Below the pieces are notes generated by a model. The model made no database searches and was not told the DNA's origin. It saw only the letters and a program-made list of their open reading frames with translations. Positions 24,156-34,584 of a DNA stretch of 64,000 bases are shown here, in pieces (positions within the stretch are counted from its first letter, which is position 1; each line of letters starts with the position of its first letter). This DNA comes from Steinernema hermaphroditum (Eukaryota > Nematoda > Chromadorea > Rhabditida > Steinernematidae), in contig CM059625.1 in assembly GCA_030435675.1 (NCBI GenBank), positions 17,112,001 through 17,176,000 of the forward strand. The letters are read 5' to 3'. Both the position numbers and the translations under genes were made by a program.

Positions 24156-25662
24156 ACTGTTTACACTGGTGATCGTGTAATAATAACAAATAGTGTTGTA
24201 TACCTCTGCTTTGTCTAATTCTCTCGTAATTATTTCACTGTTGTTCTTCGTATTCTCATTTGCATTAACGGAAGTGAATAAAAATGAATCAGTTAAAAAC
24301 ACTTCCGTTTGAGTGCATTTCACCGGGAAAGAGCGGAAACCTGTACTATTAGTTAAATGCTGATCGCAGCCGTCTCCAGAATAGCGGGCTGGGAGATACG
24401 ACTCGATCTAGATTGATCCACGCACATGCTGCCCTCAAGCGCTTTGGTTAAGATGTGATAGGATATAAGTGAGATTTACACGTTGTTTCGTTGATTCTTC
24501 CTGGGTTGAGCTCAAAGAGGGAAAAAGGGCAAACAGTGTTCCGTAAAAGTAAATGATAATTACTGTCCGCTAACAGTAACAGTATGATCAATCCTACTTG
24601 CATGCTGATGGCGAAAAAATGTTTTAAACAGCGTTTAAGTTGCAAAAACAGCGGTCAAGTAGTGCCAACGGGAGGAAGTTCGTAAATGTGACGATAACCC
24701 GATGACTCCGGACCACTGTGCCTGTGAGCAAACGCGCAGCGCTTTTATATAACCATCGTATTTGCTACCGTTCCGCAGCAGCGTTTCGACAGACATCAGA
24801 CGAACAGAGAAAACTTTGCAACAACGCTGTGCGGCGTCTCACTCTTCTGTTTCACTTGCGCAATGAAGCAGTGCTCAGCGGCGTGTGTGCCACCGTTAAC
24901 AGCCCTTCCCCGGCAGTGAGCGGCGTTGCATAGGTATAAACAAAGTTTTTAATCGGAAGGTGTCTCAAAGCGGCCATGTCAGGAATACTGTCATATGCGG
25001 AGCAGGGCTACAGCAGGCTACATCACGAGCGTTGGGGCACCTTCGGTAGTGCAGCATTGCTGAGTCCTACGTGTGTGCACGTATATTCTGAGAATGGACT
25101 TCTGTCTAACTGAAAGTATTGTGATTAGTTGCCGTTGCGTTCAAGTATTTGCTACGGATGACCGTGCAGTGTATGTGTGGCCTAGAGCGTCGACTTCACC
25201 ATTGGCCTCATCTCTTTCGACGCGCCGCCATAAAGTGCAATCAACCTTGCAAATGTTCCTTTAGCGAAGCATTTGAATAATATTCGCGCTGTTTTTTGTA
25301 TGCAGTTCCATTTCAACTCGCGGCAGTACTGCACCTGCGTTTTCGCTCGTGTTCTTTTCCTTTAGTGTTCCTTTCCTTTTGTTCCAGGTAGTTACAACGC
25401 TTTCATATTGCCGGCAAGTCAAGGAGGAGGATCTCCCTTTGGTATAACAAACAATCAGAAACGAGCTTAGTAAACAGGTCAGTAATTATCATATCATAAA
25501 GTCTTGTCCCTTATGTTAATTAAGAACCTGAAGCGTTATCTTAGCATGCGAGCAGTATCATTTGAACGAAATTAACACCTTCCTTATTTGAATTGAATCC
25601 GTGTTTATTGCGCCCAATTATTTGTAAAGACACATTAAAGTCTATAGAATGGCGTTTTCAGG
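24156..25662. other. Intergenic, array spacer 1
   Basis: No gene seen. It contains a 3' flank segment at about 24652-24710 resembling segments after array members 4 and 6. The end (25655-25661, TTTTCAG) is the acceptor for member 2. Confidence 0.5.
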
Positions 25663-26736
25663 ATGGCACGACCGACAAGAAAGCGCAGTTCTACGGACCA
25701 GAAGGCCGACGCGCCGGTGGTCAAGAGACGTTCAGCGAGGATCGCTGCCCGGCTCGCTCAGGAACGCGCAGCTGAGAAGGTGAAGCAGCTATTGGAAAAA
25801 ATGCGCGGAAGCAAGACGCTGACAAAGACAAAGAAAAAGAAGCAACCTCCGATGCACTTGGCCAACCTGTCCAACGACATCATTTACGACATTGTCAAGC
25901 AAGTGCCGCGCCTTGCCCAACTGACAGAACTTGCACAAGTTCGGGGCCACTGGGGCAGCATCACTCGCCAAAGACGCGCCTGCTCTTTGAAGCGTTGCGG
26001 TCCTCGTGTGACCACCTTGACTGAAAAAGGAACGTTCAAGATCAGTAAACCCAAGGAACCCCTAAGGCTTACATACCGCTATACCAATTTGACGGATGGA
26101 CGCAGTCGCCAAACGCAAGAAGTTGTAAAGCAGAGAATTGCAAAGCTTTTGTATCTGGCTCCAAAGCTGTGTGATGAACTCCATATCAACACGGACTACT
26201 GTACGGTCGAGTTCTTCGAACAACTGTCCGGCAATTTTTCTAATGTTTCGCTTATGGTCCACCGAGTTTTGGATGAAGAGAGTCAGTTTACCGGCCTCAA
26301 GCAACACGAAGTCGATTTCCTCAAGAAACAGCTGAACTCAAACTTGTTTCAGCGCCTCTTCATCCGAGGATTGTACGCGAAGATTACTCTTACTGATGAA
26401 TTAATCGGAATGCTCAGAAATTTCGTCTGTCATCCTCAGTTCAAGAGCCTCACGTGTCTCAGATTTAAGCTGCCGTTTGTTGTCTACAAAGAGTTTTACG
26501 AATCGTGGCAGCGGAGGCCTTTCACCGAAATGAAGTACATCGAAGGCGCCATCAACAACTCAACAGCGATGCAACTCGCAGGTTACTTTGGTTTGGGCGA
26601 GCATACGAATATTATCCACAAGGAGTTCAAGTGTGGCCTCGCAGTAATGACTATTTACGTTGAAAAACAGCGTCAGAACTCAACTCTTCGATCTGCGGCC
26701 ATGACCGCGCAATTTGACATCGAAGGTTATTATTGA
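25663..26736 (+). CDS. F-box-like protein, tandem family member 2
   Basis: Single-exon gene, 357 residues, ATG one base after a TTTTCAG acceptor. The N-terminus is very basic: RKRS at residues 6-9 and KRRSARIAA at 21-29, at exactly the positions seen in member 3, suggesting nuclear targeting or nucleic-acid contact. The F-box-like segment is MHLANLSNDIIYDIVKQV to VRGHWGSITRQRR. The associated domain has LYLAPKLCDELHINTDYCT, VDFLKKQLNSNLFQRLFI, LPFVVYKEFYESW and QLAGYFGLGEH. I cannot name a family outside nematodes. Confidence 0.78.
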   Translation: MARPTRKRSSTDQKADAPVVKRRSARIAARLAQERAAEKVKQLLEKMRGSKTLTKTKKKKQPPMHLANLSNDIIYDIVKQVPRLAQLTELAQVRGHWGSITRQRRACSLKRCGPRVTTLTEKGTFKISKPKEPLRLTYRYTNLTDGRSRQTQEVVKQRIAKLLYLAPKLCDELHINTDYCTVEFFEQLSGNFSNVSLMVHRVLDEESQFTGLKQHEVDFLKKQLNSNLFQRLFIRGLYAKITLTDELIGMLRNFVCHPQFKSLTCLRFKLPFVVYKEFYESWQRRPFTEMKYIEGAINNSTAMQLAGYFGLGEHTNIIHKEFKCGLAVMTIYVEKQRQNSTLRSAAMTAQFDIEGYY

Positions 26737-27735
26737 TATTGCTGCAATGATTTGCATTCGTTTGATTTATTTGTTAAATAATAAATACAATGTTTGTAAA
26801 CTTGAAGGAGGTAAAGAAAGACGTGGAATATTTGAGAAGGCACCTGTTGTCGTTATCGTTGAGACGCACAGGGACGAATGCGTGTAAGCAGGGCCAACCG
26901 ATGAATTCTGTGAGTTGGTTAAGGACTGCGTCTTCAGAGTTCGAAAACGTGGCGAGATCGGTCATTCCTTTCCGTACTACCAACACTTGAGTGAGCAGGA
27001 TAAACTTACCATGCAGCGCTTGCAAGGAATTGGAATTTCGTTTGCACAAGACGTGAGTGAAGTTAAAATTTATTTCTATTAGAATGTCAATACCACTGTC
27101 AATATGATGATCATATATGTGGGAAGTTCGTCAAGTGCTGATAGGGCCGCAAAGAGTGACCGATCGCTCGACCTCTTTGAGGGTGGCTTGATTCGTCTAT
27201 TTGCTATTTGTGGGCCTCAACTCCGGTACTATCGATTAGTGCTGACTTGTTGTCCCTTATTCTCGTTCTTTTTAACACGAGCTCAGAGCCATTCTCCAGT
27301 TCCTTATAGATCGCCGCCACTTGTGCGTCGTGTTGGCAACGCCCGTGCCATCGCATTCCACGACCGCTGCTGGGTGTCGTCGCCATACCAACGGTTTCAT
27401 TACTTGCTCCGTCCGCCTTGCGAGGTCCGTGATTTTAACATATTTGTATTTCAGGTAATAATACCGTTTTGAGCAAAAATTTGAGCGCCGCGTAAGAAGG
27501 ACCAGCTTCATTTCGTAGCAGCAACTTGCCGTAAACTGCCGACTTTGTGAAACGACACTGAAGTAAGTGATCCTCATTAATAAACTGATACGTATTGTAA
27601 AACATTCGTATTCGAGCATTTCTTCCAATTCTTTTTAATGAGGGCCATGGCAATACGGCGCGAACGCCATTTCTTACAGGGGAAAAAACAAAGACATATT
27701 ATGTTTTTCTATCATGCAGAAGTTTTCGCTTTAGG
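26737..27735. other. Intergenic, array spacer 2
   Basis: About 1 kb with overlapping short open frames on both strands, none recognisable. It ends with the acceptor CGCTTTAG at 27727-27734 for member 3. Confidence 0.45.
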
Positions 27736-28797
27736 ATGTTGCGAGCTCCAAGGAAGCGCAGCCCTGCTGTTGATGGCGTACCAGTATCCTTAATGAAAAG
27801 ACGTTCATTTCGTATCGCCGCACAGCCAGAGAACGTTAAGAAAGCCGAGGTGCACCGTGAGCATCTAAGAAAAATGAACGGAATTCATAACGACTTCGCA
27901 AACCTCCCGCCCGAGATCATCTATGACCTTGTCAACATTGTTTTCGATCTCCCGCGACCTGTTCCGCTCGATCCCTCAACGCAGCTTAAGCGATTCAAAA
28001 CTCTTGCGCAAGTTGATGGCCTATGGGGTGAGATGACTCGGCAGAAAAGCTTCTTCACCGTTACATTTCGCGGAGCATGTAGAACATCGTTGACCAAGCA
28101 AGGACGCATCTGCACTAGGAAGGTCTCAAAGCCGCTTGCCCACACTTACCAATTCGCCAACCTTGCGTACGACTTCACCGATTGGAGTGCAAACCAACAG
28201 GCCGCCATTAGTGAATTGTTGTATTTGGCTCCGAAGCTTCATGGAGAATTGATTGCTCTTGACCAGTTCTGCGCACCTGCGTTTTTCGCTCACGTTCCGG
28301 CACAATTTTCTAAAATTGAACTCTTCTTGTACCAGGAAATCCCCGAACAGTGCTACAACGGTTTCACAGAATGCGAAGTTGGATTTCTGAAGCGGCAGCT
28401 ACAGTCGTGCTGCCTTAGACGACTGGAGATAAACCAAGGACGCAACAATGTCGGTTTCAACCCGGAGCTTTGTGAACCGCTTAAAGAATTTGTCAGCCGT
28501 TCAAATTTTGAAAATCTGACTGTTGACGGAGTCACCTTGCCGTTCGCCGTACTCAAGCATTTCTACGAAACTTGGAAGGAGAGCTTTTCTTTCACCAAAA
28601 AAACCGTGCACGCCCACGTCACTTCGGATGGATTGGCGGAACTGCTGAACTACTTTGGACTCTACATTACTGACTATCCCTTTTCGATAGAAATTGAACG
28701 ATACGGTGATCTTTCATTCAAAATCGAAATTGGACATCCATACATTATCTGCTCAGCTGATCCAGCCGTCGAGTTGACCGTAGGTTGGGTGAACTGA
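27736..28797 (+). CDS. F-box-like protein, tandem family member 3
   Basis: Single exon, 353 residues, ATG one base after a CTTTAG acceptor. It shares with member 2 the basic start (RKRS at 6-9, KRRSFRIAA at 21-29). The F-box-like segment is the clearest of the family: NDFANLPPEIIYDLVNIV, then LAQVDGLWGEMTRQKSFF, with an insertion rich in Pro, Asp and Leu between the helices. C-terminal block: LYLAPKLHGELIALDQFC, VGFLKRQLQSCCLRRLEI, FVSRSNFENL, LPFAVLKHFYETW, LAELLNYFGLY. Likely a substrate adaptor; not demonstrated. Confidence 0.8.
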   Translation: MLRAPRKRSPAVDGVPVSLMKRRSFRIAAQPENVKKAEVHREHLRKMNGIHNDFANLPPEIIYDLVNIVFDLPRPVPLDPSTQLKRFKTLAQVDGLWGEMTRQKSFFTVTFRGACRTSLTKQGRICTRKVSKPLAHTYQFANLAYDFTDWSANQQAAISELLYLAPKLHGELIALDQFCAPAFFAHVPAQFSKIELFLYQEIPEQCYNGFTECEVGFLKRQLQSCCLRRLEINQGRNNVGFNPELCEPLKEFVSRSNFENLTVDGVTLPFAVLKHFYETWKESFSFTKKTVHAHVTSDGLAELLNYFGLYITDYPFSIEIERYGDLSFKIEIGHPYIICSADPAVELTVGWVN

Positions 28798-30027
28798 ATA
28801 TGACTGAATGTAATGTTATGATCTTTAATGTGTTTTGTGCTGTTAAGTATTGTATGACATACGTTTGACGTTGACAGTTAAATATTACCGTGGCTATTGA
28901 GACGGACTGTTAACGTGGCTAAAACAAAATAGCCTATCAAAAATTTTGAAGACAGAAATGGCGAACGGGCCAGGAGCATCGGGATCATCACGGATAGTGT
29001 AAAGTTACACAATTTCTATTCCACAACCAATGGATTACTCCATCTATGACGTACCTTAGGCACAGGAGAAAATATCACCGCGGAATTGGGCAGTGGATGG
29101 ACGAAGTGTTGATTCCAGGTGAGGCACACTACGCGATAACGAATCCTCTGTTCGGCTGGCAGCTCAGACATCACAAGTTACCCGGTCAACACGCCAGCTT
29201 CTCTGGCGGTGCGGGTAGTTGGGCAGTAGTGCTTTCTTCGTACGAACTATTCACGTAGCGCTGGTCGTGGGACTCCTGGCGTTGGACATCTTGTTGTCAG
29301 CGGTTGTGGGACTACGGCTTTCGGATGTCTCAATTACCTCCAGAAGCCGGGAGAGTCGCAACTGCCACAGGGTTTGCCAGCAAACCAACCATACGCTTAG
29401 AAAGCGAATGGGGGACCGACCGCTCGTCAGCGCGACACGAGTGAGAATTTTACTCTCTTGAGCAGTATCAATCCAATGTTGTGATCACATGCCAATAAAT
29501 TCAATGTACAAAAATATGTATTTGTGTTATGTTACTCGAATCTAGCTGTGCGCACTCGAACCCAACAGGTATGTCGAATTCCACTCGGCTATTCCACAAT
29601 TGCTCGCTCCCCGGTTTATATTTTTTTTAGATTTTCATATGTTCTTCGTAATGGCCAGATTGCGCTTGTTCTCAAAGCGAAAATTTTGTTTATGGCAACT
29701 CACGGATATTATTATTGATTACCACCTTACCCGCTCGCGCGTCCATTGGCTCCTTTTGCCTCCTCGCTCGCTGGCACGTTCCCATATCTCACATATTTCT
29801 TGTTCGCAGGTTCTAAGCAGTACTCTCGCCTACAAATAGTAACGCTTCCGAAAGTATCGACCACAGCTAAGAATCATCCACACAAGTGAGTTCGCCACGC
29901 CTACTAACTTTAGGGCTATGAGGCACTGAAGTGCAAATAGTAACCACTAATGCAACAAAGCATTTGTGGACACAATGCTACAGGACTATTTAAAGCAAAT
30001 TTAATACGATCGTGCTGTTTTCAGATC
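28798..30027. other. Intergenic, array spacer 3, with dispersed repeat
   Basis: No gene. It includes the second copy of the dispersed repeat (29275-29450) and a stretch at about 29660-29740 resembling the segment before member 6 (34085-34170), evidence that the upstream flank was duplicated with the gene. Confidence 0.5.
29275..29450. repeat. Dispersed repeat, copy 2
   Basis: Matches 16366-16545 in the same orientation, with the same order of conserved blocks and scattered substitutions and small indels. It lies in the F-box array spacer, 13 kb from copy 1. Confidence 0.7.
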
Positions 30028-30999
30028 ATGGTCCTAGGTGATCAGGACAACCCCCCAGCCGATGCTGTAAGATTGGAGCAAAATGATGAACAAGCGACTC
30101 AACAGGTGCAAGGCTTTCATGACTTGGCCCGAAGCATCATGTCCGACATTATCCAGTTGGTGCCTTCGGAAGATCTCCAGTCGCTGAGTGAAGTTGCTAA
30201 AGTGGACGGGACCTGGGGAGCGATTTGCCTGCAAAGAAGACACGTGGAGATCTCGCAGGATGGTTCCTGTGAATCGCTGTTGACAAAGGAAGGAAAAAAG
30301 GAGACAACTACGTTGAGCACGCCAGAAGTGCATCTTCGAAACCGGCCCGTTAATGATCTCCTCCACACGGCGATCACTGGTGATGGCCCTTGGAAATATC
30401 CGCACATTGTCCGAGACCTTTATGGCGAGCTAGTTCTTGATACTAACTGCTGCACTCCTCAGATCTTCGCAGCGCTTCAACCGAAATTTTGGACCGTTCA
30501 AATGGAAGTGAAACGCTCTCTGAGTGGTTCTCAACGCAACACGTTCCTCGAAGAACACGAATTTAATTTTGTGAAGAGACAATTGAACTCACACCGCCTG
30601 CAACGTTTCGTAATTGGCCCTGCTGAAGCTAAGATCTGTTTCAATGAAGAACTTATCGAAGTCGTTACTGATTTTGTCAAGCGCCCTCATTTTTCACAGT
30701 TTAAAGGCGAAGGCGTCCACCTACCGTCAACGGTCTTCACAGAATTTCATAGATCGTGGCGGCAGAAAGGTTTCGCCGGACCGCAAAGTGTGTACGGGTG
30801 TGTCGATGCCACCGTAATGGCTCAATTACTGCACTACTATGAACTCAATAACGTCAAGGATGCGTTTATTAAAGAAGTTGACCGCAACAATGATTTTGTG
30901 CTTATGCTGGAAGTTGAAGCAGCCTCTACCGAGAAGAGCGATCGTCATGTGTGCTTATCAGCTAAAATTGATGGTGTCCCAGAAAACGTTCGATCTTAA
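30028..30999 (+). CDS. F-box-like protein, tandem family member 4
   Basis: Single exon, 323 residues. I choose the ATG at 30028, three bases after the acceptor TTTTCAG (30018-30024), over an in-frame ATG at 29950 that lies upstream of that acceptor. It lacks the basic RRSxRIAA start of members 2, 3 and 5 and begins with an acidic, Gln-rich stretch. F-box-like segment: FHDLARSIMSDIIQLV to VAKVDGTWGAICLQRR. Distinctive block: TGDGPWKYPHIVRDLYGEL, then CCTPQIFAALQPKFWTV. C-terminal block: FNFVKRQLNSHRLQRFVI, FVKRPHF, LPSTVFTEFHRSW, VYGCVDATVMAQLLHYY. Closest relative in the window is member 6. Confidence 0.78.
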   Translation: MVLGDQDNPPADAVRLEQNDEQATQQVQGFHDLARSIMSDIIQLVPSEDLQSLSEVAKVDGTWGAICLQRRHVEISQDGSCESLLTKEGKKETTTLSTPEVHLRNRPVNDLLHTAITGDGPWKYPHIVRDLYGELVLDTNCCTPQIFAALQPKFWTVQMEVKRSLSGSQRNTFLEEHEFNFVKRQLNSHRLQRFVIGPAEAKICFNEELIEVVTDFVKRPHFSQFKGEGVHLPSTVFTEFHRSWRQKGFAGPQSVYGCVDATVMAQLLHYYELNNVKDAFIKEVDRNNDFVLMLEVEAASTEKSDRHVCLSAKIDGVPENVRS

Positions 31000-31850
31000 T
31001 TTTAGCAATGTTCTTGTGTCGTGCATCTAACAGTGTTGTCCATGTATGTGTTATGGTTTATAAAAGTCAACAGAATGATACTGAAAGCCATAGACAACAT
31101 AAAAATAAGTGGTCAAATTGCAGCAACGGGATCAAATGGTCGTCGGACGGTAACCGGTTGATTCCCAACCACAGCATCTAAGTTTTTATTGATCAGTCAT
31201 TTCCTCAAAAAGCCATATTTCGGGAAGTTTGAACACCTGTGGTTTTCTACTCTTCTTTTCTAAGAAATTGTTTATAGATTAGCCGGCAACACCTTCACAA
31301 ATGAAGCTATAAGTGACCATTGATTTAACGAAGCTGCGAAAAGAAGTGAACCAATTTGGCCTGAATCTCGCACTCACAATCCCTTTGCGCCTCTCTTATG
31401 CCAACTGTCACCCATGACAACGGGACGCGTCTGCGACAACGGCTCGCGGCGTAAGTGTGAATTTTTCTGTGGCCTTGATGAAACTTGAATTTCTACTATA
31501 TAACCGGAAAGAGGAGACAACCTACCGACCTCTCAAAAAGTTCTCAAAAAAACGATACGATGTTGTGTTTGTTGTGGTCACACGGCTGTTCATATTGATC
31601 GTTACGTTCGGTTGTTTATTAGTATTTGTTGTATCACTGAACGTCACTAAAGACATTGAGGCTCTGCATAGTTAACTATCAATTTTCAGGCCATAAAAGC
31701 TTCAAAAGTGTGAAATTTGCCCTGCATTGAAGCACTACAGTTCTCGTGAGCAATTGCTGTGTCCGAAGCCCGATCAGTCAGTGACCGTTAGAAAAGTGTA
31801 TGCATGCAAGTATACTTTACATGTTTGACTTCAATGACCTGTCTTGCAGA
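31000..31850. other. Intergenic, array spacer 4
   Basis: Contains the 3' flank segment (about 31060-31165) shared with the flank of member 6. A 72-codon frame at 31457-31675 encodes one hydrophobic stretch but nothing recognisable. Ends at the acceptor GTCTTGCAG for member 5. Confidence 0.45.
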
Positions 31851-33381
31851 ATGGCCCCAACCGCAAAGAACCGCAAAGCGAGAACAACCAGCAGAGAGTC
31901 TGTGGGAGTGAGACGTTCGCTCAGAATTGCCGCTAACTCAGGACGATCTCATGAATCAGCGTCGCCACACGAAATTTGGCACAGTCTTAGCTCGTCAGTT
32001 ATCGCAAAGCGTGAACAGCCACGTCGGTAAGCTGCATCGAACATCTGCAATACGCCAAAAAAGTGTCGACAGTTTTCTTTGTGGGGAATCACAAATTTCT
32101 TTGAGTTGAGATTACAAACAGGCCTCTTCAGGCGAGCAGTGATTGCTGCAGCGAAACACTATCCTACATCATCTCCAATGAGTGGCCAATTAATGAACAT
32201 GCGTCCGTCTAGAACCAGTTCTAAATCGGTGTTCTTCTATGCTGCCGAAAGGTGTCCACTAAAATCAGCCTTCACCGGGATTGGGCAGCCAAGACGGCCA
32301 GCACAGTAAAATTCTAAAAATGCTCTTTTTCAGAAGTGTGCGATTCGCAGAACCTTCACTTGGAGAGCCTTTACCCGCAATCCCATCAAATCCTATCGCA
32401 GCTCAGCCGGAAAACAGTGAACAAGGGGAGATGAATATTGAATGTCCTCTGGCTGAACCTGCAGAAAACGATTTCGCGGAGCTGCCACCGGAGACGATCT
32501 GTGACATTATCAACACAGTACAACCGAGAGAAATCTCAAAGTTGCGGAACCTAGGGCAACTTTACAGTTCTTGGGGAGACATCGCTCGTCAAAGAAGCTT
32601 CAACTGCATCTCACAATACGGCTCCGTTAGCAATTACTTCTCTCCAGAAGGAACGCTCAATTCTTGTCAACTCGTCGAGCCAGAAGACTACAATTTCGAA
32701 TGCAGCAATTTTTATCATCTCAACGGACGGATGATAAATTGCAGAGAGATGGTGCAGGCACAGCTACAATTGGCTCCACGGCTCTATGGAGAAATAACCG
32801 CATACACCTTTCACTGTACTGAGCAGTTCTTCAATCAACTTCAAGACAAATTTTGGAGAGTTCACCTCGTAATTTGGCGTAGGTGCCAGAAGTTTGATAC
32901 CGTTCTGCTGGAGCACGAAGAAAACTTCCTGAAGCGGCAACTGAATTCATATTACCTGAGGGATCTCATGATCAGCCCACCATTCACTCGGGTTCATTTT
33001 ACTGACGAGCTCATTAAACTGGTCCGGGCCTTTGTCAAGAGACCGTACTTTACAAAGTTTAGATTAAATAGAGTAAACCTCCCGTTTACGGTCTTCAAGG
33101 AGTTCTTCGAAGAGTGGTACCAAAGACCGTCCATGGACACAAAGACTTTAATAGCTAGCGCCGAACCGCACGTTGTGAAAGATCTTGTGAATTACTTTGG
33201 CATTATTGACCAATTAGAAAACTTGGCCAAGGGACGGGTCAGTGTAGTAGTTAAGCAATATGGTTGTGCACGCTTTTCTCTGAAACTAGAAAAACAATGC
33301 TATGCCGGAGGTTGTCTAACTGTAGGAATGTGGGCGGGCTATCATTCGACCATACCCTCATTTACTCATTCAGATCTCTAG
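31851..33381 (+). CDS. F-box-like protein, tandem family member 5 (two exons)
   Basis: The only array member with an intron. Exon 1 (31851-32026) starts one base after a TTGCAG acceptor and encodes the basic region with RRSLRIAA at residues 21-28, matching members 2 and 3. A donor CG/GTAAGC at 32027 and acceptor TTTTTCAG at 32333 give a 307-base intron that joins in frame to exon 2 (32334-33381). Total 407 residues. F-box-like segment: NDFAELPPETICDIINTV to LYSSWGDIARQRSF. C-terminal block: QLAPRLYGEITAYTFHC, ENFLKRQLNSYYLRDLMI, LPFTVFKEFFEEW, VKDLVNYFGI. The intron may have arisen from an expanded linker. Confidence 0.78.
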
Positions 33382-34584
33382 CCATCTCTATTATGCATTC
33401 TGTGGTATGTAATATATCTAAATAAATAATATGTGTAATTGGTGGTTTGTCGAACAGCTCATTTATTTATGGAACCCTCACTCGTATCGCGGTAGTGAAC
33501 GGCCGATTCATCGGCTGCTCCTTGGGTGTGCTGTTGGTCTAATATTTTCCGGCTTGCAGGAGATCCAGAAGCCGTACTTCCATCACCGTCTGCAACATGA
33601 TTCCCGATGCCAGGCTGCGTTAGAAATCACCATGAAGGTCGACGATGCTCTAAGATGCTCTACCATCATCGGAGGTGCATTTCTCGGACGAAGGGCTCTT
33701 CTATCCGAAGCCGTTCCTGTACCCCAAACTCCCGAGAAGGAGAAGTTACAAGTGGCATCCTTTGTTTGTCCAATATTCGTTCGTGGCCTTGCTTCATGAA
33801 ATGAAACTGATGCCGAAAACAAACGAACATTAGCAATTCACGAAATAGTAACAGGACCTTCCTTCTGTCCGTCAGGGTGTGAAACTCTGGCACATCGATT
33901 ATGCATCGCTAAACAAAGCACTGGTGTATCAGAAGGTGTATCAGAAGCTCCAAATCCGAGCTGAACACAGCAGGACCTCACGTTATTTTATTAAAGGATA
34001 TGGTGAGCTCCGCCTACATGATTCGTGAGATTTCCATTTAAGGTGCGAAATTTACTATTATCCGCTTGCGCTTTATCCTGGCCAAATTGCATGCGCATTC
34101 TCAAAGCGAAAAGTTTGTTTGTGAATGTTATTACTGGCTGCTGAGGGATGTTGTTATTGGCTACGGCGTTCCTCGGCACCTTTGCTTCTCGTGAATCGAT
34201 AATGGTGCCATTTATGTATGATTCTCATAGTGGTCGTGTTCGCTCACTTGCGTGGAGCGCCGTTATCTACTTTGTAATACGACGCTTTTTTCAAAATTGT
34301 TGAAAAGTTGCGCTCCAACAATAATACACCTATTTATTTCTTTGTAGGCTAGATCAAGCTTCAAACGGAACACTGAGTGGTACACCGCTGCTAACATACA
34401 TTGTATACTGACGCCTTTCGTCATATCGAGCCCAGGAAAAGTCGAGCTAGATAGGTCAGTCCGCTATACCTATTTAATAAGCTGTACTCATACGGTACGC
34501 CCATTTGATGTGAAAGAAAAATAAGCAATGCAACGAAACATCCATGTTTGGCTAATTCGAATAAGACGTTATTGATTTCAGATC
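33382..34584. other. Intergenic, array spacer 5
   Basis: No gene accepted; overlapping open frames at 33431-33893 on both strands show no family. The part around 34085-34170 resembles the flank upstream of member 4. Ends with the acceptor GATTTCAG at 34574-34581. Confidence 0.45.

Noticed and set aside
29950..30027. N-terminal extension of array member 4 from the ATG at 29950
   Set aside because: The extension crosses the TTTTCAG acceptor at 30018-30024; member 6 has the same acceptor and starts just after it.
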